From an uncultured Bacilli bacterium (lineage in GTDB: Bacteria; Bacillota_I; Bacilli_A; RF39; UBA660): 64,000 nt of DNA. A model generated the notes under the pieces. It worked only from the letters and a program-made list of their open reading frames with translations. It was not told the DNA's origin and made no database searches. The position numbers were made by a program, and so were the translations under genes. Positions 50,969 through 60,731 of the stretch are shown here, one piece after another. How positions within the stretch are numbered: the first letter of the stretch is position 1; each line of letters starts with the position of its first letter. The stretch is taken from the NCBI GenBank assembly GCA_944372195.1, contig CALVYK010000004.1, forward strand, positions 1 to 64,000, given 5' to 3'.

Positions 50969-53510
50969 GTTTTAGGATACTGTAAAATTTGAATAATATA
51001 AAACTCGTCATATTGATATTTTTCTGGATTATCTGTTTTAGGATACTGTAAAATTTGAATAATATAAAACGTTACTACTGTTTTTAAGACGTCTAATACT
51101 GTTTTAGGATACTGTAAAATTTGAATAATATAAAACAGGATATCCACTTGTTAAAAATTCTTTTTCGTTTTAGGATACTGTAAAATTTGAATAATATAAA
51201 ACCCCATATAGTGATGTGTGACAAGTGTCGTCGTTTTAGGATACTGTAAAATTTGAATAATATAAAACAATATAAATCCCTAAAATTAAAATTATATTGT
51301 TTTAGGATACTGTAAAATTTGAATAATATAAAACGAATGCAAATGATACACATAAGAAAAATTGGTTTTAGGATACTGTAAAATTTGAATAATATAAAAC
51401 TCTTTTGTTAAAAAAGAAACAGCAACTAATGTTTTAGGATACTGTAAAATTTGAATAATATAAAACAATTTCCTCCTATTAAAGTGATACATTGCCGTTT
51501 TAGGATACTGTAAAATTTGAATAATATAAAACTAGTATTTGAGATATTGTATTATTCAATGTGTTTTAGGATACTGTAAAATTTGAATAATATAAAACTA
51601 TTTTTTTTATAAGTTTTACTAACTCTATGTTTTAGGATACTGTAAAATTTGAATAATATAAAACTGCTTAAATATGGATAATGAAGAATTAAAAGTTTTA
51701 GGATACTGTAAAATTTGAATAATATAAAACACCTTGAGCGTCTGTTGTTAATCCAACACTGTTTTAGGATACTGTAAAATTTGAATAATATAAAACAAAA
51801 TCATAAATTTAAAAATAACAATGAATGTTTTAGGATACTGTAAAATTTGAATAATATAAAACAGAATATGGGCTGAATGCTAACCATAGATGGTTTTAGG
51901 ATACTGTAAAATTTGAATAATATAAAACATTAGAATATTCTTTTAAATACACTAATAGGTTTTAGGATACTGTAAAATTTGAATAATATAAAACATGTTC
52001 GTATAACCAACTATCACATATACAGTTTTAGGATACTGTAAAATTTGAATAATATAAAACTATTCATTACTTTATTATAAACATTTCCTGTTTTAGGATA
52101 CTGTAAAATTTGAATAATATAAAACTATAATAGATGGATAATCTTTATATGATATGTTTTAGGATACTGTAAAATTTGAATAATATAAAACATATTTATT
52201 AGTTAGTAATAATGCAGGTAGGTTTTAGGATACTGTAAAATTTGAATAATATAAAACTAATACTTCATGGGGTAGTCCAATTTGGTCGTTTTAGGATACT
52301 GTAAAATTTGAATAATATAAAACATTTCTCGTAATTCATATCCATCTTTTCTTGTTTTAGGATACTGTAAAATTTGAATAATATAAAACAACTATATTAT
52401 TATCATTTTCATAATTATAGTTTTAGGATACTGTAAAATTTGAATAATATAAAACTATAATAGATGGATAATCTTTATATGATATGTTTTAGGATACTGT
52501 AAAATTTGAATAATATAAAACTTCTGATAATTTATAGGTTAATGATGTTTCGTTTTAGGATACTGTAAAATTTGAATAATATAAAACCCTGTATAACTAT
52601 ACCATTGTCCTATATTCGTTTTAGGATACTGTAAAATTTGAATAATATAAAACATATTTATTAGTTAGTAATAATGCAGGTAGGTTTTAGGATACTGTAA
52701 AATTTGAATAATATAAAACTAATACTTCATGGGGTAGTCCAATTTGGTCGTTTTAGGATACTGTAAAATTTGAATAATATAAAACATTTCTCGTAATTCA
52801 TATCCATCTTTTCTTGTTTTAGGATACTGTAAAATTTGAATAATATAAAACAACTATATTATTATCATTTTCATAATTATAGTTTTAGGATACTGTAAAA
52901 TTTGAATAATATAAAACTAATTCGTTTAATTTCCTTTTTAATTCTGTGTTTTAGGATACTGTAAAATTTGAATAATATAAAACTCAACTATTTCGTTATA
53001 ATAATTATCTATTGTTTTAGGATACTGTAAAATTTGAATAATATAAAACTTTGCAATACTTTATAGAGAAAATATGACAGTTTTAGGATACTGTAAAATT
53101 TGAATAATATAAAACTGGAAAAAATGTATTCCAATCTTTATTTGAGTTTTAGGATACTGTAAAATTTGAATAATATAAAACTGGCTTTCATCTACTTCTC
53201 CAAAGTAAGCAGTTTTAGGATACTGTAAAATTTGAATAATATAAAACCTCCATGGTCTACGCACAACTTGATAAAAAGTTTTAGGATACTGTAAAATTTG
53301 AATAATATAAAACAACAAAAGTTTGAGAAGCATTAATGGTTGTGTTTTAGGATACTGTAAAATTTGAATAATATAAAACGATATTTGAAGTATATTACTA
53401 TCTATTCCGTTTTAGGATACTGTAAAATTTGAATAATATAAAACAAGCACGAATGTGTGTAAGGTAGTGTTCAAGTTTTAGGATACTGTAAAATTTGAAT
53501 AATGTAAAAC
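50969..53510 (+). CRISPR. Type II CRISPR array, 39 repeats and 38 spacers
   Basis: The 36-bp repeat starts GTTTTAGGATACTG and ends ATAATATAAAAC. Thirty-six spacers are 30 bp and two are 29 bp (52061-52089 and 53380-53408). Repeats are identical except the last (53475-53510), which has one change (AATAATG), marking the distal end. Orientation follows from the repeat start GTTTT, the promoter at the csn2 side and the degenerate terminal repeat. Spacers 18-22 recur as 23 and 26-29, so 33 spacers are distinct. Confidence 0.98.
52126..52881 (+). repeat. Duplicated spacer block inside the CRISPR array
   Basis: Spacer 18 (52126-52155) equals spacer 23 (52456-52485). Spacers 19, 20, 21, 22 (52192-52419) equal 26, 27, 28, 29 (52654-52881). 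Spacers 24 and 25 occur only in the second block. The order fits a tandem duplication of seven units followed by loss of two units from the leader-side copy. Confidence 0.9.
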
Positions 53511-53580
53511 ACTATATATATTATTTTTGGTATAAATACATATATTAATATATTTTTATTAAAAAGGTAGTAGATGATAA

Positions 53581-53796
53581 ATGAACGAAAAAATAATGAA
53601 TATAAATACAATTGATGATTTGTTAGAAATAGAATCAAAAATAATCAAACAATATAGAAATGATTTTTATAATCAATTATTGAAAGATGAAGAAATAAAA
53701 AAACACATATGTGAAATCTTTAAAATTGATGAAAATGTTATACAAAATGTGCTTATGATAAACGGTCATCCACCATTAGATTATTTTGAAGAATAA
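53581..53796 (+). CDS. Hypothetical 71-aa protein next to the CRISPR array
   Basis: A 71-aa, highly charged, mainly helical protein (for example DLLEIESKIIKQYRNDFYNQ) ending INGHPPLDYFEE. I recognise no family. AAGGTAG precedes the ATG by about 13 bp. It lies between the terminal repeat and intergenic element C, within the segment bounded by the flanking direct repeats, and could be a CRISPR-associated accessory or an unrelated passenger. Confidence 0.5.
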   Translation: MNEKIMNINTIDDLLEIESKIIKQYRNDFYNQLLKDEEIKKHICEIFKIDENVIQNVLMINGHPPLDYFEE

Positions 53797-53831
53797 TTGT
53801 TATATATTTTGTAACAATTGTCAAATTTAAT

Positions 53832-53869
53832 GTAAAAATACATAGAAATAATAGAAGAATATTGATTAT
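53832..53869. repeat. Intergenic family element C, right flank of CRISPR-Cas
   Basis: The direct-repeat partner of 45345-45383. The longer element 53819-53903 continues with TTGATATACTAGGAAATAGTA as in element A and offers TTGATT, 16 bp, TATACT (53884-53889) as promoter for the deacetylase gene. Confidence 0.8.
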
Positions 53870-53941
53870 GTTTTATTTTTTGATATACTAGGAAATAGTA
53901 TTGTTTTAAGAAACATATTATTAAGTAGTTGGAGGTATTGT

Positions 53942-55303
53942 ATGAAAAGACATTTAAATAGAAGAGGCAAAATATTAGTTTTAAGTTTAAGTTTAATTAT
54001 TTTAATAAGTGGTATATTTGTAATAAAAGGTTTAAATAAAAAAGAAGAATTACATATATTGGAAAGTACAGATAATTATGATTTAAAAATTGATTATCCT
54101 GATGTAGAAAATAAAGAAATAAAGAAAAAAATTGATGAATATGTAAAAAAACAAAAAGATGATTTTCTTAATAATGTTAAAGCTGTAGAAGATATTGAAC
54201 AACCAAAATATGATTTTAATTTGAGTGTTAATGTAAATGATTATAAAGATATTACTCATGTTTATATGTTAACATTTGCCTACACTGGAGGAGCACATTA
54301 TACTAGAGATGATACAAGCTTATATTATGATAATAAAACAAAAGAATTTGTTGATTTAAAATATTTTTTTAAAGATGAAGAATCATTTAAAAAATTATCT
54401 AGTATCGCTTATTATTATGTTTTAAAATTAGAAGATAAAACATTTGATGAATTATGGGTTAAAAGAGGAACTGATCCAACAATAGATAATTATAGACATT
54501 TTAATTTTAAAGATGAAGGTTTAGAAATATTATTTCCACCTTATCAAATTGCTTCATGGGCTGATGGAGAAATAAAAATTACTATACCTTATGAAGAAAT
54601 AAACGATTTATTAAAAGAAGAATATAGAAATACAAGTAAAGAAGAAGAAGTTGTAAGTATCATTCCTGAAGTAAGAGATTTAACTAAATATCAAGATAAA
54701 AAATTAATTGCTTTTACTTTTGATGATGGACCTAGTGAAACTAACACTAATTATTTATTAGATAATTTAGACAAATATGATGCTAAAGTTACTTTCTTTG
54801 TTTTAGGTAGTAGGGTGAATAGTAATAAAGAAACAATTAAAAGAGCTTATTTAGAAGGGAATGCTATTGGCAGTCATACTTATAATCATAGAAATTTAAA
54901 TTTATTAAGTGATGTTGCTTTAATGGATGAAGTTAAGAAAACTAATGAAGCAATTAAAGATATAATTGGTACGAGTCCAACTTTATTAAGACCACCTTAT
55001 GGTAACTTAACTGATTATGGTAAAGAACTTGCCAATATGAGTATTGTTTTATGGAATATTGATCCTTTAGATTGGAAATATAAAGATAAAAACAGAGTGG
55101 CTCAAGAAATAATTGAACATGCTCATGATGGAGCTATTGTATTAGTTCACGATATATATAAATCATCAGTAGATGGTGCTTTACTTGCTATGGAAGAATT
55201 ACAAAAACAAGGTTATGCTTTTGTAACAATTAATGAAATGGCACAATTAAGGGGCATTAAATTAGATACAACAACATCATATTTCAGTATGAAAAAACAG
55301 TAA
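53942..55303 (+). CDS. PdaC-like polysaccharide deacetylase
   Basis: A 453-aa protein: N-terminal anchor (residues ~11-29), a DUF4163/DUF3298-type extracytoplasmic domain (about 35-220; YTGGAHYTRDDTSL and FxxxDLKYFFKDEE), then a NodB deacetylase domain. NodB motifs are visible: TFDDGP (residues 259-264), SHTYNH, RPPYGN, WNIDPLDW and LVHD, with the metal-binding Asp-His-His set intact. The architecture matches Bacillus PdaC, which deacetylates peptidoglycan. GGAGG precedes the ATG. Confidence 0.93.
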   Translation: MKRHLNRRGKILVLSLSLIILISGIFVIKGLNKKEELHILESTDNYDLKIDYPDVENKEIKKKIDEYVKKQKDDFLNNVKAVEDIEQPKYDFNLSVNVNDYKDITHVYMLTFAYTGGAHYTRDDTSLYYDNKTKEFVDLKYFFKDEESFKKLSSIAYYYVLKLEDKTFDELWVKRGTDPTIDNYRHFNFKDEGLEILFPPYQIASWADGEIKITIPYEEINDLLKEEYRNTSKEEEVVSIIPEVRDLTKYQDKKLIAFTFDDGPSETNTNYLLDNLDKYDAKVTFFVLGSRVNSNKETIKRAYLEGNAIGSHTYNHRNLNLLSDVALMDEVKKTNEAIKDIIGTSPTLLRPPYGNLTDYGKELANMSIVLWNIDPLDWKYKDKNRVAQEIIEHAHDGAIVLVHDIYKSSVDGALLAMEELQKQGYAFVTINEMAQLRGIKLDTTTSYFSMKKQ

Positions 55304-55319
55304 AATTTTACTGTTTTTT
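55292..55319. terminator. Palindromic bidirectional terminator
   Basis: AAAAAACAGTAAAA and its exact complement TTTTACTGTTTTTT form a 14-bp stem between the convergent deacetylase and FAD/Rieske genes. It overlaps the stop codon of each. Confidence 0.9.
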
Positions 55320-56684
55320 GTATGTTATATTATAACAACTTGGTCCCATAATACAATTACCATCAATGTCAAATCTTGAGCCATGACAAGGACAATCCCA
55401 GGTTAATTCTACATCATTAAATAATAAATTACATTTTAAATGAGGACATTTATTATATACTATATGTTTTTTATTATCTTTATCAATATAAATACCTACA
55501 TTATCATTATTAATTTTAGTAAATATAACATTTTTAGAATTCCATTTTTTATTAGGTATTAATTTATTTTCAATAAGTGTTTTAGAAGTTGATAATAAAT
55601 TATTAATATTATTTATTCTAAATATTAAGTTTCTTTTTGGAGAAAATAATTCATATTCTTTATCATATAAAATGATATCACTTAATATTTTACCTGCTAT
55701 CGTACCATTAGTCATACCCCATGTATTATAACCAGTTCCAATTAATAAATTGTTTTTTAGTTTTCCGATAATAGGTAAGTGATCCGTGGTAATAATATCG
55801 TGATTAGACCATATATATTCTATATCACCATAAATACTTGCTTCTTTAATTAAGTTGTTAAAATTTTTATTTTCATTATAGTTGTCAGTAATCTTATGAG
55901 AACCATTTAAATAAATTAAATTATCTTTATAATATCGTATTGATATAGTTGGTATTTTTGATGTGATTGAAGATATTTTTTTATTTGTAACATTTTTAAC
56001 ACTACATAAATAAGATCTTTCTAAATAACAATGAATTGGAATTAATAATGGAAATAAGAAAAAAGGATAGTGGCAAGCTAAAATAATTTTTTTAGCTTTT
56101 ATTTTATATTTATCTGTATAAACTAAATCATGGATTTTAATAACATTTGTTTTTTCATATATTTCAATATTGTTTTTTAATAATATTTCTTTTAATTTTA
56201 ACAAATATTTAATTGGATGGAATACATATGTATCATTAACTGAAATAGAATTTTCATTCATATTTACTTTTATCTTAAATGATTCTAATATTTCTTTTTC
56301 TTTAATTAAATTTTCTTTATTATTATCATAAACAAATGATTCTACTTGTTCTAAATCACAATCAATATTTTCTTTTTCTATTATATATTTAAGAATGTTA
56401 ATAGCTTGCAATTGATATTTTAAATATGGTAGTGCTTTATCTTTTAATTTTGAATATATTAACTCTTGCAAATAGGTTATTTTAGCAGTTGATTTAGAAG
56501 TAGCTCCGCATCCTATTTGATTTTTTTCTACTATAACTACTTTTAAGTTTTTATTCATTAGATGATAAGCGGTAGTTAAACCTGTTATCCCACCACCAAT
56601 TATTAAAACATCACATTCTATATCTTTATCTAATTTATTTACTTTATTTTGATAATCTTTCATCCAAATACTTTGCTTTTTCAT
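55308..56684 (-). CDS. FAD-dependent oxidoreductase with C-terminal Rieske domain
   Basis: A 458-aa protein. The N-terminal Rossmann motif LIIGGGITGLTTAYHL (from about residue 27) binds FAD, followed by VIVEKNQIGCGATSKSTAK of the DAO/glycine-oxidase-like family. The C-terminus is a Rieske [2Fe-2S] domain with Cys413/His415 and Cys431/His434 (CPCHGSRFD). Such fusions are widespread in Bacillota; substrate unknown. A stretch near 300-330 (TTDHLPIIGKLKNNLLIGTGYNTWG) closes the FAD site. Monocistronic, convergent with the deacetylase. Confidence 0.92.
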   Translation of the reverse strand: MKKQSIWMKDYQNKVNKLDKDIECDVLIIGGGITGLTTAYHLMNKNLKVVIVEKNQIGCGATSKSTAKITYLQELIYSKLKDKALPYLKYQLQAINILKYIIEKENIDCDLEQVESFVYDNNKENLIKEKEILESFKIKVNMNENSISVNDTYVFHPIKYLLKLKEILLKNNIEIYEKTNVIKIHDLVYTDKYKIKAKKIILACHYPFFLFPLLIPIHCYLERSYLCSVKNVTNKKISSITSKIPTISIRYYKDNLIYLNGSHKITDNYNENKNFNNLIKEASIYGDIEYIWSNHDIITTDHLPIIGKLKNNLLIGTGYNTWGMTNGTIAGKILSDIILYDKEYELFSPKRNLIFRINNINNLLSTSKTLIENKLIPNKKWNSKNVIFTKINNDNVGIYIDKDNKKHIVYNKCPHLKCNLLFNDVELTWDCPCHGSRFDIDGNCIMGPSCYNITYKKQ

Positions 56685-56757
56685 ACAATCACCAATATTA
56701 ATATGGACAATATTATTATTTGTATGTTATAATTAATACAAGGATATAGGTGAGTTT

Positions 56758-57165
56758 ATGAAAATATTGAAAAATATTATAGCAATTATTTTATCAATAG
56801 TAATAACATTTTTGTTTTTTGAAATTACTAATTGGTATCATTTAGGCGATGAATTAACACCATTTATTATATTTAGATTATTAACATTTTTTATATTGTT
56901 AACTTCTGTATTTATAGTATTAATTAATAAACTAGTCAAAACTTCATTAATAATTGGTTTAATTCCATTTATATTTGCTTTATTTGTAGGTGTTTATTTT
57001 GCGATAACAGGATTCTCTGGATTATGTTTTTGTGGTGATTTTTATGGATTTAAAGCGTTTATAGAAAGTATAATTTTATATTCTCAGAACTTTTATCAAA
57101 ACTATATTTTAGGATTTATTTTAATAATTTTTTTCATTATAAAAACTATTAACAAAAAAAGTTAA
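56758..57165 (+). CDS. Four-helix membrane protein, unknown function
   Basis: A 135-aa protein of four hydrophobic segments with a short Cys-Phe-Cys (LCFCGD) loop between helices 3 and 4. I do not recognise a family. GGTGAGTTT precedes the ATG with a -10-like TATAAT upstream. It is divergent from the FAD/Rieske gene. Confidence 0.65.
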   Translation: MKILKNIIAIILSIVITFLFFEITNWYHLGDELTPFIIFRLLTFFILLTSVFIVLINKLVKTSLIIGLIPFIFALFVGVYFAITGFSGLCFCGDFYGFKAFIESIILYSQNFYQNYILGFILIIFFIIKTINKKS

Positions 57166-57226
57166 TAGCCTTAATTTGACAAATATATTAAATTTATTAT
57201 AATAAAATATATTAAGGTGAATTTAT

Positions 57227-57775
57227 ATGAAAAACATTTTAAATGAAAATTATTTTGAAAAAATGAAAGAAAAACTTGCTGTTGAAAAAATAACAGTAGA
57301 AGAATATAAAGAATATTATATGCAATTAAAAGAAGCAATAAATAATAAGTCACTAAAACAACCATTAACATATATAAACTCATTGATGTGTGCTTTTGTT
57401 TGCCCAATAAATAATTTTTACGAAGAAGAATTATTTATTACAATTTCAAGTAGATTGAATAATTTAATAACAATTTTTGCTAAAGAAAAACTTAAAAATA
57501 TTGATTTTCCAAAATATTATAATAAAATTAGAAATATTCTAAATTCACAAATATTATCTGGTAAATTTTTTTTAGATAATTGTAATTTAATTACATTAGC
57601 ACATCTTGCAAAAATAGATAATGTTGATTTAAAAGAATGGATTTGTCTTATGCTTGATGCAAAAGTAATTGCAGAAACATATGATGAATATATCAAAATT
57701 AATTCAGAAAGAAAAAAATTAAACGTGCTATTGCATCATCTTGAACATATAAATGGCTTTCAAAAAAAGATCTAA
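57227..57775 (+). CDS. Hypothetical 182-aa helical protein
   Basis: A soluble, predicted all-helical 182-aa protein that I cannot assign. The middle holds LTYINSLMCAFVCPINNFYEEELF and a later LAHLAKIDNVDLKEWICLMLDAK, reminiscent of a helical repeat, with no catalytic motif. AAGGTGAAT precedes the ATG and a -10-like TATAAT lies upstream. Convergent with rarA. Confidence 0.65.
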   Translation: MKNILNENYFEKMKEKLAVEKITVEEYKEYYMQLKEAINNKSLKQPLTYINSLMCAFVCPINNFYEEELFITISSRLNNLITIFAKEKLKNIDFPKYYNKIRNILNSQILSGKFFLDNCNLITLAHLAKIDNVDLKEWICLMLDAKVIAETYDEYIKINSERKKLNVLLHHLEHINGFQKKI

Positions 57776-57804
57776 AAAATGATTGAAATTTACTCAATCA
57801 TTTT
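57775..57804. terminator. Bidirectional terminator
   Basis: AAAATGATTGA pairs with TCAATCATTTT around AATTTAC, with T/A runs on both sides, between the 182-aa gene and rarA. Confidence 0.85.
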
Positions 57805-59008
57805 CATTTTGCAATTTTTCTAATTTTTCATATATACTTTTTAAAGTAGTTTCATATTTACTTGTAGTTTTAGGAATGTAATATTTACGATTTCTAATTT
57901 TATCTGGTAGATATTGCTGCTTAACAAAAGCATTAGGGTAATCATGAGGATATTTATAGTCTTTAGAATTTGTTTTAATATGATCAGGAACATTTCCAGT
58001 ATTACCATTTCTAATATCTGATAATGCATTGTCTAAGGCAATATGAGCCGAATTTGATTTAGGAGATAGGGCTAACTCAACTACAACTGTAGCTAGTGGA
58101 ATTCTTGCTTCTGGTAGTCCTAATCGTTCACACGCATTAATACAAGCATCAACTTTTGGTCCCATCGATGGATTAGCTAATCCAATATCTTCGTAAGCAA
58201 TAACTGTCATTCTTCGGTAGATACTATCTAGATCTTCAGCTTCAATTAACCTAGCTAGATAATGTAGACTAGCATTAACATCACTACCTCTAATTGATTT
58301 CTGAAAAGCTGATAATACATCATAGTGACCATCTTCATTTTTATCATGAAAGAATACTGGCTTACTGTTTATTTTTTTAATATGTTCGACATTAACTATT
58401 TTGTCACTACTAGAATAGTAAGCTACCTCTAATAAATTATAAGCAAATCTTAAGTCACCACCAGACAATTTAACAATATAATTAATTGCTTCATCATCTA
58501 TTTGAATATTTTCTAAATATTTAATACCTTTTTGTAATGCTTCTTTGATATCTTCATCATTTAATTCTTTTAATTCAAATATTTGACATCTACTTCTAAT
58601 AGCAGGATTTATTTTGTGATAAGGGTTAGATGTTGTCATACCTATTAAAGTAATCAAACCATTTTCTAAATATGGTAATAATAAATCTTGTTTATCTTTA
58701 TTTAACCTATGAATTTCATCCATAATGATAATATATTCATTATTATATTTAGCTTCGGCAATTGCATCATCAAAGTCTTTTTTATTATTTATAACCGCAT
58801 TTAATAAAATATATTTATATCCTAATTCATTTACAATAGCTGTTGCAATACTAGTTTTACCAATACCAGGTTTACCATATAAAATCATTGAGAATAATTT
58901 TTTATTTTTAACTAAATTAGTTAATATTTTATCTTTACCAATTAAATGTTTCTGACCAACTATATCATCTAATTTAGTTGGCCTTAGTATGTGCGCTAAA
59001 GGTTCCAT
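57794..59008 (-). CDS. rarA: Replication-associated recombination protein A (RarA/MgsA)
   Basis: A 404-aa AAA+ ATPase related to clamp loaders, acting at stalled forks. The N-terminus is PLAHILRPTKLDDIVGQKHLIG, Walker A is GKPGIGKTS, Walker B IIIMDEIHRL, and sensor 1 TTSNPYHKINPAIRSRCQIFEL. The C-terminal tetramerisation region has HYDVLSAFQKSIRGSD and ALYYLARL-like LHYLARLIEAED. ATG at 59008 is preferred; a GTG four codons earlier forms the ribosome site GTGGTGAT. Divergent from the Xer gene. Confidence 0.95.
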   Translation of the reverse strand: MEPLAHILRPTKLDDIVGQKHLIGKDKILTNLVKNKKLFSMILYGKPGIGKTSIATAIVNELGYKYILLNAVINNKKDFDDAIAEAKYNNEYIIIMDEIHRLNKDKQDLLLPYLENGLITLIGMTTSNPYHKINPAIRSRCQIFELKELNDEDIKEALQKGIKYLENIQIDDEAINYIVKLSGGDLRFAYNLLEVAYYSSSDKIVNVEHIKKINSKPVFFHDKNEDGHYDVLSAFQKSIRGSDVNASLHYLARLIEAEDLDSIYRRMTVIAYEDIGLANPSMGPKVDACINACERLGLPEARIPLATVVVELALSPKSNSAHIALDNALSDIRNGNTGNVPDHIKTNSKDYKYPHDYPNAFVKQQYLPDKIRNRKYYIPKTTSKYETTLKSIYEKLEKLQNEND

Positions 59009-59083
59009 ATATATCACCACATATTATTTTATCAAAATTATTAAAAAATTAATAGAGTGTGATATAATTATATAGGTGATAAT

Positions 59084-59989
59084 ATGAATTTTATACCAAA
59101 TAAAGATGAATTTAATAATAAAGCATTGGAATTTAAAACATATTTATTAATAGATAAAAAATATAGTAATGAAACTATTAGTTCTTATATGAATGACTTA
59201 TATAAATATTATAAATATATTAGTAAAAAAAACTTAAATATTAATAATATCAAAAGAAAAGATATAATGGACTATACTAAATATTTAAGAGAACAGCAAT
59301 TATCTACTAGTTCGATTAATCATAATGTATCAGTTTTAAGAACATTTTATAAATTTCTAGTATTATCTAATAGATTTGTAACTGATCCAATGGATTATTT
59401 AGAAGTCCCAAAATTAAGGAAAACTTTACCTAAAGTTTTATCGATAGATGAAGTTAAAAAATTATTAGATATTGATTTGGTTGATAAATATAGTTATCGA
59501 AATAAAGCTATGTTAGAATTAATGTATGCTACAGGACTTAGAGTAAGCGAATTAGTTAATTTAAAATTAAATGATATTGATTTAGATAGCGATTTAATTA
59601 GAACTTTAGGTAAAGGTAGTAAAGAAAGAATAATTCCAATCGGTGATTATGCTATATACTATTTAAAAAAATACATATTAGAATATCGAAAAGAACTACT
59701 TAAAACTAATACTGATTATATATTTTTAAATAACCATGGTAAAAAATTATCAAGACAAAGTTTTTATAAATTAGTAAAAGAACTAGCAATTAAAAAAAAT
59801 ATAAAAACAGAATTTTCTCCTCATACTTTAAGACATTCATTTGCTACTCATTTACTTGATAGAGGCGCTGATATAGTAAGTATTAAAGAAATGTTAGGTC
59901 ATAGTTCATTATCTACTACACAAATATATACACATATATCCAATCAAAAATTAAAAGATGAATATACCAAATTCCATCCTCACGGATAA
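59084..59989 (+). CDS. Tyrosine recombinase XerC/XerD-like
   Basis: A 301-aa site-specific recombinase. The N-terminal core-binding domain runs to about residue 110. Catalytic residues are Arg153 (ATGLRVSEL), Lys177 (LGKGSKER), His247 and Arg250 (HTLRHSFATHLL), His273 (LGHSS) and Tyr282 (TQIYTH). Length and context fit a chromosomal XerC/XerD that resolves dimers at dif rather than a phage integrase. Which of the two cannot be told. It overlaps the AlkD-like gene by 32 bp. Confidence 0.92.
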   Translation: MNFIPNKDEFNNKALEFKTYLLIDKKYSNETISSYMNDLYKYYKYISKKNLNINNIKRKDIMDYTKYLREQQLSTSSINHNVSVLRTFYKFLVLSNRFVTDPMDYLEVPKLRKTLPKVLSIDEVKKLLDIDLVDKYSYRNKAMLELMYATGLRVSELVNLKLNDIDLDSDLIRTLGKGSKERIIPIGDYAIYYLKKYILEYRKELLKTNTDYIFLNNHGKKLSRQSFYKLVKELAIKKNIKTEFSPHTLRHSFATHLLDRGADIVSIKEMLGHSSLSTTQIYTHISNQKLKDEYTKFHPHG

Positions 59990-60653
59990 TAAAGAATTAA
60001 TTAAATATTTGTGTAGTATTAAAGATGAGGAATATAGAAAATTTAATGAAAAAATTATAAAAACTAATAATATAATTGGAGTTAGGATTCCTATTTTAAA
60101 GAAAATAGCTAAAGAAATATCTAAAAATGATTACTTAACTTTTATTAAGAATAATAAGCATAAATATTATGAAGAAATAATGTTGTATGGTTTAGTTATT
60201 ACTTATTTAAAAGATTATAATGAATCTATTAAATTATTTGATATTTATATTAATTACATTGATTCTTGGGCGACTTGTGATTCAATTGTTTTAAATTACA
60301 AAATTATTACTAAAAATTTAGATGATTATTTAATCAAAGTTAAGCAATATTTAAAAAATAATAGACCATTTATAAAAAGAGTAGGGGTAGTATCGTTATT
60401 TTATTATTTAAATGACGATTATATCGATGAAGTGTTTAATATGGTAAATTCTATTAGAACTAGTGAATATTACGTTAAAATGGCTATTGCATGGCTTATA
60501 TCGATATGTTTAGTAAAATATTACGACAAAACATTAAACTTCTTAAAAACTTGCAATTTAGATGATTGGACTTACAATAAAACATTACAAAAAGCAATTG
60601 AATCATATAAAATAAAAAATAAAGATTATTTAAGAAAATTAAAACGAATTTAA
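59958..60653 (+). CDS. AlkD-like DNA alkylation repair protein
   Basis: A 231-aa HEAT-like repeat protein of the DNA alkylation repair (AlkC/AlkD) family, which excises alkylated bases. GVRIPILKKIAKEI, the helix with YYEEIMLYGLVI, DSWATCDSIV (the Trp-Asp region) and NRPFIKRVGVVSL with VKMAIAWLISICLVKY are family hallmarks. It starts inside the Xer gene, so it is translationally coupled. Confidence 0.88.
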   Translation: MNIPNSILTDNKELIKYLCSIKDEEYRKFNEKIIKTNNIIGVRIPILKKIAKEISKNDYLTFIKNNKHKYYEEIMLYGLVITYLKDYNESIKLFDIYINYIDSWATCDSIVLNYKIITKNLDDYLIKVKQYLKNNRPFIKRVGVVSLFYYLNDDYIDEVFNMVNSIRTSEYYVKMAIAWLISICLVKYYDKTLNFLKTCNLDDWTYNKTLQKAIESYKIKNKDYLRKLKRI

Positions 60654-60731
60654 AAATAAAACATTAAATTTATATAGTTAATATAAGTTATTAAGTTTTT
60701 GTTTATTCATATAATTTTATAGGTGATATCG

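Noticed and set aside
50944-53333. Several minus-strand ORFs across the CRISPR array
   Set aside because: They are translations of the 36-bp repeat (recurring FYIIQILQYPKT) in frame because the unit length of 66 bp is a multiple of three; not genes.
50969-53510. Self-targeting spacers
   Set aside because: I compared several spacers by eye with genes in the window and saw no full match; short partial similarities (for example GAAGAATTAAAA in cas9) are composition effects. A sequence search would be needed to exclude it.
59084-59989. Phage or integrative-element integrase
   Set aside because: The gene has chromosomal XerC/XerD length and motifs, no attachment-site repeats or phage genes are near, and it sits between housekeeping repair genes.
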